From NCBI GenBank assembly GCA_016192455.1, contig JACPUC010000026.1, forward strand, positions 124,001-188,000: DNA of 64,000 nt, given 5' to 3'. Source of the DNA: Candidatus Tectimicrobiota bacterium. Lineage in GTDB: Bacteria > JACPUC01. The position numbers were made by a program, and so were the translations under genes. The notes below the pieces were generated by a model, which was given only the letters and a program-made list of their open reading frames with translations, was not told the DNA's origin and did no database searches. Below, piece after piece: positions 33,908-42,360 of this stretch (within the stretch, counting starts at the first letter, position 1; each line of letters opens with the position of its first letter).

Positions 33908-35956
33908 ATGCCCAGCTCGCGGCGGCTTAAGCGCCTCATCCTCGGCATCAGCGTGGTGCTCGTCGCCATCACGGCGTTGGCGGTCTGGCAGTACTACGAT
34001 GACCTTTTGGCGCACGAGCATTACCAGCTTGTTATGGATCAACACCAGGCCCTGCATCAGGTAGGGAGCTCGTTGGCCGCGTATGTGGAAACCCTCCGCC
34101 GTGAAATCAGCGAGCTGACAACCAACGAGGCCTTTGTCCTCTTCCCCGAGGTGCGCCGCGGCGTCCTGCAGCAAAAGTTCACTTCCTGGCGGGACAGACA
34201 GGATCAGTTCTCCAACATCGCCATCGCCTTCATCAATGCGGCTGGACGGGTGGACATCGCTCTCCCCGAGCTCCCCAGCGCGGTGGAGGGAAGCTCTCTC
34301 CTTGAACGGCCCTACTTCCGCAAGGCGCGCCAGGATCTCCAACCATCGCTAAGCTTTGTGATGGAGAGCCTGGCGGGAGCCCGCTGGCTGACGATCGCCG
34401 TGCCGGCCGTCAGCTTCGAAGGAACCTTCGAGGGACTCATCCAGGTGATGATCCCCTTGAATTACCTGGTGAATCGGTTTTTCCTGCCAGCCCGACTTCG
34501 TCAGCATGGCGACATCCTCCTGGCCAACAAGGAGGGCAGGATTCTCCTGTATACCAAAGCGGAATCCATCGGCAAGAACCTGCGTGAAGGTACCGAAGAA
34601 CTGTCCGGCGAAGCGCGGCAGGCTCTTCAACGCCTGCTTCAAGAAGCCTTGGCGAACCTCTCAGGCCAGGCGATCCTTGAGTGGGATGCCGACGGGAAGG
34701 CGGCTCCGCTGCAGAAGTACGTCAGCTACGAACGCCTCCTCCTCCTGGAACAGGAATTCATCCTCTTTGCTGCCAATGGCGAAACCGACCTTGCGGGAGG
34801 TCTGCGAGGCTCCCTGTGGAGGTTCGTGCTCATCCTGACGGCCATCGCCGGGCTTGGCGTGGCGCTCGCTTCCATCGGCCTCAATGCCGTCGAGAAGCGC
34901 ACCGCCGCGGCCGACGCGCTTCGTGAGCGCGAGAACCTGGCTGAGCTGATGTCCATCATGGGCACGCGCCTCTACTTGATTGATCGGCGCATGCGCGTCC
35001 TCTGGTCCTTTACCGGCGGCGCCGAAAAGACCGCGGAGGGACCATGTCAAACCGTGATCTGGGGCCACAAGCGGCTGTGCGAGACCTGTTCCGTGCCCTT
35101 GGTCTTCGAGAGCGGCAAGACGCAGACGATGGAGTTCCGCGACGACGAACAGACTTGGTGGCGCGCCACGGCATTTCCGGTGCGGAGAGACGACGAGATC
35201 GTGGCGGTGTTTGAGCTCCTCGTCGAGATCACGGCCGAAAAGAGCCGCGAGATGGAGATGGAGCGGAGTCGCGTCATGGCGCAGCGGGCCGAGCAGCTCG
35301 CCATCGTCAGCCAGCTTGCCAGCGGCATCGTCCACGATGCCATCAACCCGCTCAACCTGATCTCCCTGCGGGCGCAGTCCCAGCTCCTGATGAACCCGAC
35401 TGGAGAAGAGGCCGAGTTCCTGCACCGGGTCGTGGCAACCGTGGAACGCGTGGCCGGACTGCTCGACAAGTTGCGGCGCCTCTCCAAGACCCAGCATCCC
35501 GAGCGAACCGCTGTTGACCTTGTTGCGCTGGCGAGCCGCTGTCTCGAGCTGGTGCAACCCAAGCTGCGCGAAAAGGGAATCCAGGTCGTGCAGCACTTCC
35601 TCCACAACCTGCCGATGGTCCACGCCGATGCGAGCGCCCTGGAGCAGGTCCTGCTCAACCTCATCCTCAACGCTCTCGACGCCATGCCCGAAGGGGGCAT
35701 CCTGACCCTTGCCGCTGAAGTGGAGGCGACGAACGGCCACAGGTCCGCCCTTCTCTCCGTAGCGGACACGGGAGTCGGCATTCCCGCGGAGAACCTGCGG
35801 AGAATCTTCGAACCCTTCTTCACCACGAAGGGCGAGAGGGGAACCGGTCTGGGGTTGTTCATGAGCAAGAGCCTCATCGAGGCGAATCACGGCGAGATAC
35901 GCGTGGAAAGCGAACCAAACAAGGGAACCGCGTTCCATCTGGCGCTGCCGATCTGA
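33908..35956 (+). CDS. Membrane sensor histidine kinase (dCache-PAS-HisKA-HATPase)
   Basis: The 682-residue protein has TM1 at ~10-27, a periplasmic double-Cache-type sensor (~30-300; it includes RPYFRKARQ and WLTIAVPAVS), TM2 at ~304-325 and a cytosolic PAS-like domain (~350-440) with a C-x10-C-x2-C set. The dimerisation helix carries the H-box LASGIVHDAINPLN, phospho-acceptor His near 476. The ATPase domain has the N-box LNLILNALDAMPEGG, DTGVGI, FEPFFTTKGERGTGLGL. It belongs to the NtrB/NtrY-like group by H-box style, with HDAINPL instead of HELNNPL. No response regulator gene is adjacent. The ligand may be a small carboxylate or amine, as for other dCache sensors. Confidence 0.9.
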   Translation: MPSSRRLKRLILGISVVLVAITALAVWQYYDDLLAHEHYQLVMDQHQALHQVGSSLAAYVETLRREISELTTNEAFVLFPEVRRGVLQQKFTSWRDRQDQFSNIAIAFINAAGRVDIALPELPSAVEGSSLLERPYFRKARQDLQPSLSFVMESLAGARWLTIAVPAVSFEGTFEGLIQVMIPLNYLVNRFFLPARLRQHGDILLANKEGRILLYTKAESIGKNLREGTEELSGEARQALQRLLQEALANLSGQAILEWDADGKAAPLQKYVSYERLLLLEQEFILFAANGETDLAGGLRGSLWRFVLILTAIAGLGVALASIGLNAVEKRTAAADALRERENLAELMSIMGTRLYLIDRRMRVLWSFTGGAEKTAEGPCQTVIWGHKRLCETCSVPLVFESGKTQTMEFRDDEQTWWRATAFPVRRDDEIVAVFELLVEITAEKSREMEMERSRVMAQRAEQLAIVSQLASGIVHDAINPLNLISLRAQSQLLMNPTGEEAEFLHRVVATVERVAGLLDKLRRLSKTQHPERTAVDLVALASRCLELVQPKLREKGIQVVQHFLHNLPMVHADASALEQVLLNLILNALDAMPEGGILTLAAEVEATNGHRSALLSVADTGVGIPAENLRRIFEPFFTTKGERGTGLGLFMSKSLIEANHGEIRVESEPNKGTAFHLALPI

Positions 35957-36054
35957 GCCGCCGACCCGGAAGTTCGGCAAAGCCCACCGCCGCCCCGCCA
36001 GGGGACACAGTCCCGCCGCGTCACCCCTGCCCCCGCAACGACAGCCCGCACCAC

Positions 36055-36083
36055 TTGAACCAGCACCGCCGAGTTGTTATATC
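36055..36083 (+). promoter_or_regulatory. Sigma70 promoter of the small HTH-like gene
   Basis: TTGAAC (36055-36060), 17 bases, TATATC (36078-36083), leader about 80 bases. Confidence 0.65.
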
Positions 36084-36116
36084 TAGGGATGGCGTGGAGG
36101 CTCGCGCGTGCCATTC

Positions 36117-36147
36117 CCCGGGCGCTGCGCGCGAGAATGCGCCCGGG
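36117..36147 (+). promoter_or_regulatory. Leader hairpin upstream of the small HTH-like gene
   Basis: CCCGGGCGC (36117-36125), 13-base loop, GCGCCCGGG (36139-36147). It lies inside the predicted 5' leader and ends about 10 bases before the AAAGGAGG ribosome site, a place where a stem could pause transcription or affect translation. Confidence 0.5.
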
Positions 36148-36168
36148 ACATTCTGAAAGGAGGCAGGG

Positions 36169-36432
36169 GTGGGGCTTTACCTGACCGACCCGGAACTCTA
36201 CAAGAAGTACAAGGATGAGGTGCTGAAACGCTCGCCGTCATTCCAGCGCAGCGACAAGCGCGCCATGAGCGACAAGGAGATCGCCGCCGAGCTGGGGTTG
36301 GAGGTGCGCGACGTGACGCAGATTCGCTGCATCGCCGAGCGCGACTGCTACCCGATCGAGATGTACCAGGAGTCGATGGACTTCAAGCGCGCCGCCGCGA
36401 AAGAGTATGCCGAGAAACGTTTGCGGTCGTGA
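36169..36432 (+). CDS. Small HTH-like protein, unknown function
   Basis: An 87-residue protein starting at GTG with AAAGGAGG 5 bases upstream, an excellent ribosome site. The central part SDKEIAAELGLEVRDVTQIRCIAE (in part) looks like a helix-turn-helix. The N-terminus (YLTDPELYKKYKDEVLKRS) and C-terminus (FKRAAAKEYAEKRL) are helical and charged. It could be a small DNA-binding regulator. No family is recognised. It has its own promoter and is convergent with the methyltransferase gene. Confidence 0.65.
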   Translation: MGLYLTDPELYKKYKDEVLKRSPSFQRSDKRAMSDKEIAAELGLEVRDVTQIRCIAERDCYPIEMYQESMDFKRAAAKEYAEKRLRS

Positions 36433-36474
36433 ACGCTGCGGGCGCAATACCCCGGCAGGGAGCAGGGTGGCGGA

Positions 36475-36504
36475 AGCCGGCGGCGTGCAGGGGAGTCGCC
36501 GGCT
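36475..36504. terminator. Hairpin between convergent genes
   Basis: AGCCGGCG (36475-36482) and CGCCGGCT (36497-36504) with a 14-base loop, lying between the stops of the small HTH-like gene and the methyltransferase. No U-tract, so termination is uncertain. Confidence 0.35.
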
Positions 36505-36530
36505 CCACTGCCGGCGGTGCGCTGGGCGGT

Positions 36531-37445
36531 TTAATCACCTCGGCGCCGCAAGAGCCGCCGCCCTGCCGACTTCATGATCTCGGGCGCAAACCACGGGACG
36601 ACGTAGCGCCGATGAGAGAAAAAATACCTGAAATAGAACTTGGTCCACGGCCAAGAAAAGAATCTTCCTTTGCGCTGGTAAGGAGAGCCAGGCTTGGCGA
36701 GAAGGTAAGCAACATGCTCCTGCAAGGCAGGATGCACCCCTACGTGGATAGGTCCTAGATCCTTAAGAATAACCAAGCCCGCTCCGCTGATGATCTCCTC
36801 ATAGGTTCCCTTCCTGAGCTTCCAGGATAACTGCCTTCCCTCCACGTGGCGTCCAAAACCTTCCTCGTCGTCGTTATAGACGGGAATCTCGACGTAAGCC
36901 AGGCCGTCCGGAAGAAGGAGATCCCGCATGGTGCGAAACGCCGCCACGGGGTTTTCAAGGTGCTCGAAGACACCGAGACTCAGGACATAGTCGAAGCATT
37001 TCTTGAACTCCAGCGTCATCAAGTCAGCAACCACGTATTGCACCTTCTTCGTGCGCTGCTTCGCCACTTTGATGCCTTCGAGGGCAAAGTCGACGCCGAA
37101 GAGTTTCAGCTTTGCGGTCCTCTCCTTGTTTTGCAACAATTCCTCGATTACCGCGAGCGTGTACCCGCTGCCACAACCGAGATCGATCAGCGTTCCGGCC
37201 GGCGGACCCTGCCCCGCCCCTTCGCTGAAGGCCCGCAACGCCTGAAAGGCGAAACCCGGCTTGCCGTGATCATCCCAGCGATAGGGGCTGCGCCTCAAGT
37301 GGGCATCGTACCAGGCCACAAGGTTCCGCGCCTGGCTGCCACGTTGATAGCGTTCGAGCTGAGGATCAGGGGTGGCATGGTACGCGGCATAGAGTCGTGT
37401 CAGGCGCTCTTCGACGGCAGTTTGTTGCACCTCCAAGGTCCTCAC
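36531..37445 (-). CDS. Class I SAM-dependent methyltransferase
   Basis: The 304-residue protein has motif I LIDLGCGSGYTLAV (~86-99), an acidic post-I residue (FGVDFA), VVADLM, and LSLGVFEHLENPVAAFRTMRDLLLPDGLAYVEIPVY (split), typical of the Methyltransf_23/UbiE-like group often found in cell-surface glycan clusters. The basic C-terminus (SAGRRLLRRRG) is unremarkable. It starts at GTG 37445 with a weak ribosome site, 69 bases past the lactonase-like gene on the same strand. Its base use seems a little less GC-rich than its neighbours (stretches such as 36600-36700), a possible sign of different origin. Substrate unknown. Confidence 0.8.
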   Translation of the reverse strand: MRTLEVQQTAVEERLTRLYAAYHATPDPQLERYQRGSQARNLVAWYDAHLRRSPYRWDDHGKPGFAFQALRAFSEGAGQGPPAGTLIDLGCGSGYTLAVIEELLQNKERTAKLKLFGVDFALEGIKVAKQRTKKVQYVVADLMTLEFKKCFDYVLSLGVFEHLENPVAAFRTMRDLLLPDGLAYVEIPVYNDDEEGFGRHVEGRQLSWKLRKGTYEEIISGAGLVILKDLGPIHVGVHPALQEHVAYLLAKPGSPYQRKGRFFSWPWTKFYFRYFFSHRRYVVPWFAPEIMKSAGRRLLRRRGD

Positions 37446-37514
37446 CCGAAAGCCGATGTGGAGCCACGGTCAAGAGCCGGCTCGCACGACGACCCACAGG
37501 TCACGCCCGGGCCC

Positions 37515-38258
37515 CTACCCGATCGACTGCATCTCCTTCAGGCGCGGCTCGTGCAAGGGGATGACGAAATCGCCCAGGCGCTTTGCCTTCAGGGTGCTCG
37601 CGTACGCCAGCTCGGCGTTCAGGTGGATGCCGGGACAGATGACCGGTTGATAGGCGGCGATTTCCGGCGGCGGATTGAAGTTGATGTCGATGCTGCAGAA
37701 ACCGGAGATCACCGCCGCCCCTTGCGCCGTCTTCACCACCACCGCCTGGCAGGCTTCGGTGTGGCCGGGAACCGGCACGAGGTTGATGCCGGGAGCCACC
37801 TCGTACTCGCCCCGCACCGGATGGTAGTTCAGGTCCTTCCCGTGCTCGTTGAACCAGCGGTACATCTTCGCGGTGATGGGGTGCGGCGCGCCGGCGTGCC
37901 GCAGCTCGTCTTCCTGCACGATGATCTCGGCGTTGCGGCATTTTTGGGTGTTGAGAACGTGGTCGAAGTGCAGGTGGGTTTGAATGACGATCTCGACGTC
38001 GTCCGGCGTGAGGCCGTGCTTGCCGAGCAGGTCCTCGAAGGCGTGCACGTGCCGCCAGGGGGCGCCGAACTGTGAGTTGTTCCGCATATCCTCCTGCGAG
38101 CCCGCCGAGTCCACGATGATCGCCTTCTTCCCCCCCTCGATGAGGAAGGACACGGCGGGAACCGTCAGCATCTCGCCGGGATAGAGGAGGTAGGTAAAGA
38201 CCGACTTCGCCAAGGGTGTTTCAACCGTCACCATCGGGTGAATCTTGTAGTACGGCAT
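37515..38258 (-). CDS. Metallo-beta-lactamase-fold hydrolase, AHL-lactonase-like
   Basis: A 247-residue protein with all zinc ligands of the AiiA-type lactonases: THLHFDH (His95, His97, Asp99, His100), His166 (PGHTEACQ), Asp191 and His236 (PLHEP). N-acyl homoserine lactonases and other lactone hydrolases share this set. Position as the last gene of molybdenum hydroxylase operon B (126 bases after the large subunit) argues for hydrolysis of a lactone or ester intermediate of that pathway rather than quorum quenching, but the sequence alone cannot separate these. Confidence 0.85.
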   Translation of the reverse strand: MPYYKIHPMVTVETPLAKSVFTYLLYPGEMLTVPAVSFLIEGGKKAIIVDSAGSQEDMRNNSQFGAPWRHVHAFEDLLGKHGLTPDDVEIVIQTHLHFDHVLNTQKCRNAEIIVQEDELRHAGAPHPITAKMYRWFNEHGKDLNYHPVRGEYEVAPGINLVPVPGHTEACQAVVVKTAQGAAVISGFCSIDINFNPPPEIAAYQPVICPGIHLNAELAYASTLKAKRLGDFVIPLHEPRLKEMQSIG

Positions 38259-38383
38259 CGTGGGATCCTCATCGCTCTTCGCCGCTGCAACGGCGGCACC
38301 GCCGGGCGGGGAACCGTCGCCGGCTCCCCGCTGGGACGCTGCGCCGCACGCGCGCCGGCGCCTTCGCCGGGCGCCGCCTCCCC

Positions 38384-40720
38384 CTACCTCTTCTTCACCG
38401 TCTTCATGGCCGCCAGCACCCGCTCCGGCAGGAGTGGCAGCTCGGTGACCTGCACGCCGATGGCGTCGGCGACAGCATTGGCCACGGCCCCGGTGGTCGG
38501 CACGATGGGAGGCTCGCCGATCCCCTTGCTGCCGTACGGCCCGTCGATGTTGTTCGTCTCGATGATGTCGAACTTGATGGGCGGCACATCGCAGCAGAGG
38601 GGAATCTTATAGTCGAGGAAGCTGGGATTCTGCATGCGGCCCTCGCCGTCGAATCCGACGCGCTCCGAGAGGGCGATGCCCAAGCCCATCACCGCGCCGC
38701 CCTCGATCTGACCTTCCACGCACATGGGGTTGATCGAGTAGCCCACGTCGTGGGCAGCGGCGAAATCGGTCACCTTGACGTTGCCCGTTTCGCCATCAAC
38801 CTCCACCACCGCGGCCTGGGCGGCGTAGGAGAGCTGCGCCGAGACGAAGAGGCTCCCCTCCACCAGGCCATACTTGGGATCAAAGGGTGGGGCCATGGTG
38901 TTGAAGGAGCCGCGCCCGACGATGGGGCCAAGGGCAAACGGCGCCGCCTGGGCAACGATGGCGAAGGGAATGCCCTTCTCCGGCGTCCCCTTCACGAAGA
39001 TCATGCCCTGCGCGATGTCGAGGTCATCGGGGTTGGCTTCGATCATCGCCGCGGCGTTCGCCATGAGCTGGCGGCGCGCGTCCTGGGTCGCCTGGCGCAA
39101 CGCATGCCCCAGGTTGAAGGTGGTGCGGCTGCCCACGCCGCCGTAATCGAAGGGAGCAATCCCCGTATCGGAGGCGTGCACGCGCACCTGGCTCACATCG
39201 ACCCCCAGCTCCTCGGCGACGATCATCGGGGCCGTGCCGAAGGTCGAGCCGGTGCCGTGTTCGACGGTGCCGGTGGTGATGTGGACGGTGCCGTCCTGCT
39301 CGATGGAGACGAGGGCGCCGGTGCCGAACCCGACCGCCGTGATCCACCAGGCGCACGACAGGCCCCGGCCGACGAGCGCGCCATCGCCGCCCGCCGCCTT
39401 CGGCTGCTTCCAGCCGATGCGCTCGGCAGCCTTCACGAGACACTGCTTCAGCCCCACCGCGTGCAGCTTCTGGCCGTTATGGGCGATGTCCCCCTCCTCG
39501 TAGGCGTTCTTCAGGCGCAGCGCCAACGGGTCCATGCCGATCTTGCGCGCCAGCTCGTCCATGTGCGACTCGATGCAGAAGTTGAGCTGCGGGCCGGACG
39601 GGCCGCGCACCGCCGAGCAGCTCGGCTTGTTCGTGTAGACGCAGTAAACATCGATCTTCAGGTTCGCAATCTTGTAGGGGCCCGCCGCCGTCAAGGCGCC
39701 GAGGGAGCCCTGCACCGCTGAGAGCATGGACGTGAAGCCGGTATCGAAATAGATGGTGGCCTCCCGGGCGACGATGGTGCCGTCCTTCTTGATGCCCGAC
39801 TTGACGTACATCTTGGCCGGGTGCCGCGGCTGCGCCATGCTGAACTCTTCTTCGCGGTTGAAAACGAGCTTCACCGGGCGCCCCGTCTTGCGCGCCAAGG
39901 CCGCCGCGTGCGGCTCCACCCAAGCCTGGCACTTGGCCCCGAAGCCGCCCCCGATGGCCGGCGCAATCACCCGTACCTGGGAGATCGGGATATCGAGGAA
40001 GGCGGCAACCGTCATCCGCACCACGTAGGGAACCTGGGTGGCGGTCCAGATTGTCACGCTGCCGTCGTCATGAGGCTGGGCGAGAACGCTGTGGTTCTCG
40101 ATCGGCGAGCCGTGCACCATCGGCGTGGTATAGACCCCTTTGACGACGACGTCGGCCTCCTTGAAGCCCTTCTCCACGTCTCCCTTGCGGACGATGCTGG
40201 ACCAGGAGCAGTTGCGGCGCGGGTTCTCCTTCTGCCACTGCCACACCGGCATCACTTTCGGGGAGGGGAGGCAGGCGTAGCTCTTCCACTTCTCGTGGAT
40301 GAGGGGAGCGCTCGGCTTCATCGCTTGCTCGGCATCGAAGACGGCCTTCAGCGGCTCGTAGTCCACCTTCACGAGTTTCGCCGCCGCATCGGCCGTCGCC
40401 TGGTCCTCCGCCGCCACGATGGCGATGATGTCACCCTGGTAGCGCACCTTCTCCTTGGCGAAGAGGCGTTCATCCCAGATGAGCTCGCCGTGGAGGTGGT
40501 CCGGCACGTCCTTGTGGGTGACCACGCCGATCACCCCGGGGTGCTTCTCCGCCCGCGAAGTGTCGATGCGTTTGATGCGGGCGTGCGGATGGGACGAGTG
40601 CACCAGTTTGGCGTACGCCATGCCCGGCAGGATCATGTCGCCCACGAACTTCGTTCTGCCGGTCGTTTTATCTACGGCGTCCAGTCGTGGGACGCGCGTG
40701 CCGAATACTTTCGTCGTCAT
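38384..40720 (-). CDS. Xanthine dehydrogenase-family large (Mo) subunit, operon B
   Basis: A 778-residue Mo-cofactor subunit: IGGGFGAK (~257), AVRGPSGPQ (~371-379; the xanthine dehydrogenase counterpart is AFRGFGGPQ) and SKGIGEPP with the catalytic Glu (~733). The loop that normally reads GQG is EHGTGS (~489), so the conserved cofactor-side glutamine is missing. It is of a different branch from the two large subunits at 26-28 and 44-46 kb and lacks their GYGCQQ loop. Substrate unknown; 4-hydroxybenzoyl-CoA reductase- or nicotinate/carnitine-type hydroxylases are possible. Third in the order FAD - 2Fe-2S - Mo. Confidence 0.9.
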   Translation of the reverse strand: MTTKVFGTRVPRLDAVDKTTGRTKFVGDMILPGMAYAKLVHSSHPHARIKRIDTSRAEKHPGVIGVVTHKDVPDHLHGELIWDERLFAKEKVRYQGDIIAIVAAEDQATADAAAKLVKVDYEPLKAVFDAEQAMKPSAPLIHEKWKSYACLPSPKVMPVWQWQKENPRRNCSWSSIVRKGDVEKGFKEADVVVKGVYTTPMVHGSPIENHSVLAQPHDDGSVTIWTATQVPYVVRMTVAAFLDIPISQVRVIAPAIGGGFGAKCQAWVEPHAAALARKTGRPVKLVFNREEEFSMAQPRHPAKMYVKSGIKKDGTIVAREATIYFDTGFTSMLSAVQGSLGALTAAGPYKIANLKIDVYCVYTNKPSCSAVRGPSGPQLNFCIESHMDELARKIGMDPLALRLKNAYEEGDIAHNGQKLHAVGLKQCLVKAAERIGWKQPKAAGGDGALVGRGLSCAWWITAVGFGTGALVSIEQDGTVHITTGTVEHGTGSTFGTAPMIVAEELGVDVSQVRVHASDTGIAPFDYGGVGSRTTFNLGHALRQATQDARRQLMANAAAMIEANPDDLDIAQGMIFVKGTPEKGIPFAIVAQAAPFALGPIVGRGSFNTMAPPFDPKYGLVEGSLFVSAQLSYAAQAAVVEVDGETGNVKVTDFAAAHDVGYSINPMCVEGQIEGGAVMGLGIALSERVGFDGEGRMQNPSFLDYKIPLCCDVPPIKFDIIETNNIDGPYGSKGIGEPPIVPTTGAVANAVADAIGVQVTELPLLPERVLAAMKTVKKR

Positions 40721-40799
40721 TCCTTGCTCCTCCTGGAGAGTCAGCTTGCGCCGCCGCCGCTAGCCGCTGCGTTCCCCGGCGCCGCCGCAGCGTCCGCCG

Positions 40800-41261
40800 C
40801 TAGGCGGGGCTCGCCGCGGCCCGCACCGCTTCAACGATCTTGGCGTAACCGGTGCAGCGACAGAGGTTCCCCGACAACCCCAGCCGAATCGCCGCCTCGC
40901 TGGGCTTGGGATTGCGCTCCAGCAGGGCGGTGGCCGACATGAGCATGCCGGGGATGCAGAAGCCGCACTGCACCGCGCCGTGCTCGACGAACGCCTCCTG
41001 GAGAGGGCTCAGCTTGCCGTTGCTGGCCAGGCCCTCGACGGTGCGCACCTTCTTCCCCTGCGCCTCCCCGGCGGGGTAGATGCAGGAGTCCACGGTACGG
41101 CCATCGATGATGACCGTGCAGGCGCCGCAGTCCCCTTCCCCGCAGCCCTCCTTGGCGCCCGTCAGGCCCAACCCCAGACGCAGGGCGCTGAGGAGCGACT
41201 CCCCCGGCCGGACATTCACTTTGTGCGTGGCGCCGTTCACATTGAGCGTTATCGTGATCAC
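40800..41261 (-). CDS. Molybdenum hydroxylase 2Fe-2S subunit, operon B
   Basis: A 153-residue protein with CGEGDCGACTVIIDG...SC (~40-60) and CGFCIPGM...CRCTGY (~99-139), the two 2Fe-2S sites of this family. It sits 23 bases after the FAD subunit gene and 79 before the large subunit gene, in the usual order of this branch. Electron carrier between Mo and FAD. Confidence 0.93.
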   Translation of the reverse strand: MITITLNVNGATHKVNVRPGESLLSALRLGLGLTGAKEGCGEGDCGACTVIIDGRTVDSCIYPAGEAQGKKVRTVEGLASNGKLSPLQEAFVEHGAVQCGFCIPGMLMSATALLERNPKPSEAAIRLGLSGNLCRCTGYAKIVEAVRAAASPA

Positions 41262-41284
41262 GTCTCTCTCCCTCCTGCGGCAGG

Positions 41285-42157
41285 CTATCCGGCTTGAGCC
41301 ACCTTGGCGGCCTGCTGGAGTGCGCGCCGCGTGAACACCTCGACCATCTCGCGGCGGTACTCCGCAGAGCAGCGGAAATCAGTGATGGGCTTGCACTCCT
41401 TGGCCGCGGATGCGGCCGCCTCGCGGCAAAGGCCGTCGCTGAACGGCTGCCCGGTGAGCAGCTTCTCGGCCTTCTCGGCGCGCATCGGCACGGGGGCCAC
41501 CGCGCCAAGGGCAATGCGGGCACGGGCAACGGCGCCGTTGCGCATGGTGAGGCTGACGCCGGCGCTCACCATGGCGATCTCGAGCTGGCCGCGCAGGCCG
41601 TGCTTCAGGAAGCAACTCCCGGAGGCGCGCGCCGGCGGCGGCACGAGCACCGCCGTCACCATCTCCCCGGCCCGCAAGGCCGTCTGGTTGGGGCCGACGA
41701 AGAACTTCTGCAAGGGGAGGGTGCGCGCGCCCGCCGGCCCGCTGATCTCGACCTGCGCGTCCAGGGCCAGCAGGGGCGGTCCCATGTCAGCCGATGGGGA
41801 GGCGTGGCAGAGGTTGCCGACAATGGTGCCGACGTTCTGCACCTGGCGCGCCCCGATGAGGCCGGCCGCCTGCGCCAGGATCGGGTAGTGCTCGCACACC
41901 ACCGCCCTCTCCAGCAGGTCGCTGTAAGTCACCAGCGGGCCGATACTGAGGCCAGCCTTGGCGGTGAAGGTGAGCTTCCGCAGCGCTGGGATGGCGTTGA
42001 TGCTCACCAGGTGCTCAGGGGTCACCTTCTCGGCGCGCAGCAGCACCATCACGTCGGTGCCCCCGGCGATGAGCTTGGCCTTCTTCCCATGACGCTTGAG
42101 GAGTTCGACTGCCTCTTTGACCGTTTTCGGCCTGTGGTACTCTTTCATCCCAACCAT
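41285..42157 (-). CDS. Molybdenum hydroxylase FAD subunit, operon B
   Basis: A 290-residue FAD-binding subunit with LIAGGTDVMVLLRA (~29-42) and the second FAD motif NVGTIVGNLCHASPSADM (~108-125), C-terminal CODH domain to ~285. The start may be MVGMKEYH at 42157 or the Met three codons on. Its closest relatives by pattern are the medium subunits of operon-B-type aromatic hydroxylases. Confidence 0.92.
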   Translation of the reverse strand: MVGMKEYHRPKTVKEAVELLKRHGKKAKLIAGGTDVMVLLRAEKVTPEHLVSINAIPALRKLTFTAKAGLSIGPLVTYSDLLERAVVCEHYPILAQAAGLIGARQVQNVGTIVGNLCHASPSADMGPPLLALDAQVEISGPAGARTLPLQKFFVGPNQTALRAGEMVTAVLVPPPARASGSCFLKHGLRGQLEIAMVSAGVSLTMRNGAVARARIALGAVAPVPMRAEKAEKLLTGQPFSDGLCREAAASAAKECKPITDFRCSAEYRREMVEVFTRRALQQAAKVAQAG

Positions 42158-42360
42158 ACCTACCTCCTCAGACGTTCCAGTGGAGTGCCCTTCCCCCTGC
42201 CGCCGTGTTGACTACCCCGTCGGCTCCGACCATCGCTCGCCCCCTTTCGCAGAGGACCCCTCGCGCCTGCTCCTCCGCGCCGCCACCTCGGCGCCTGAAG
42301 AATTTCCGCTCCTCCCTCTTCAGGCTTGCCGCACAAGACGGCGCCACCTCCTCGCGGCAG

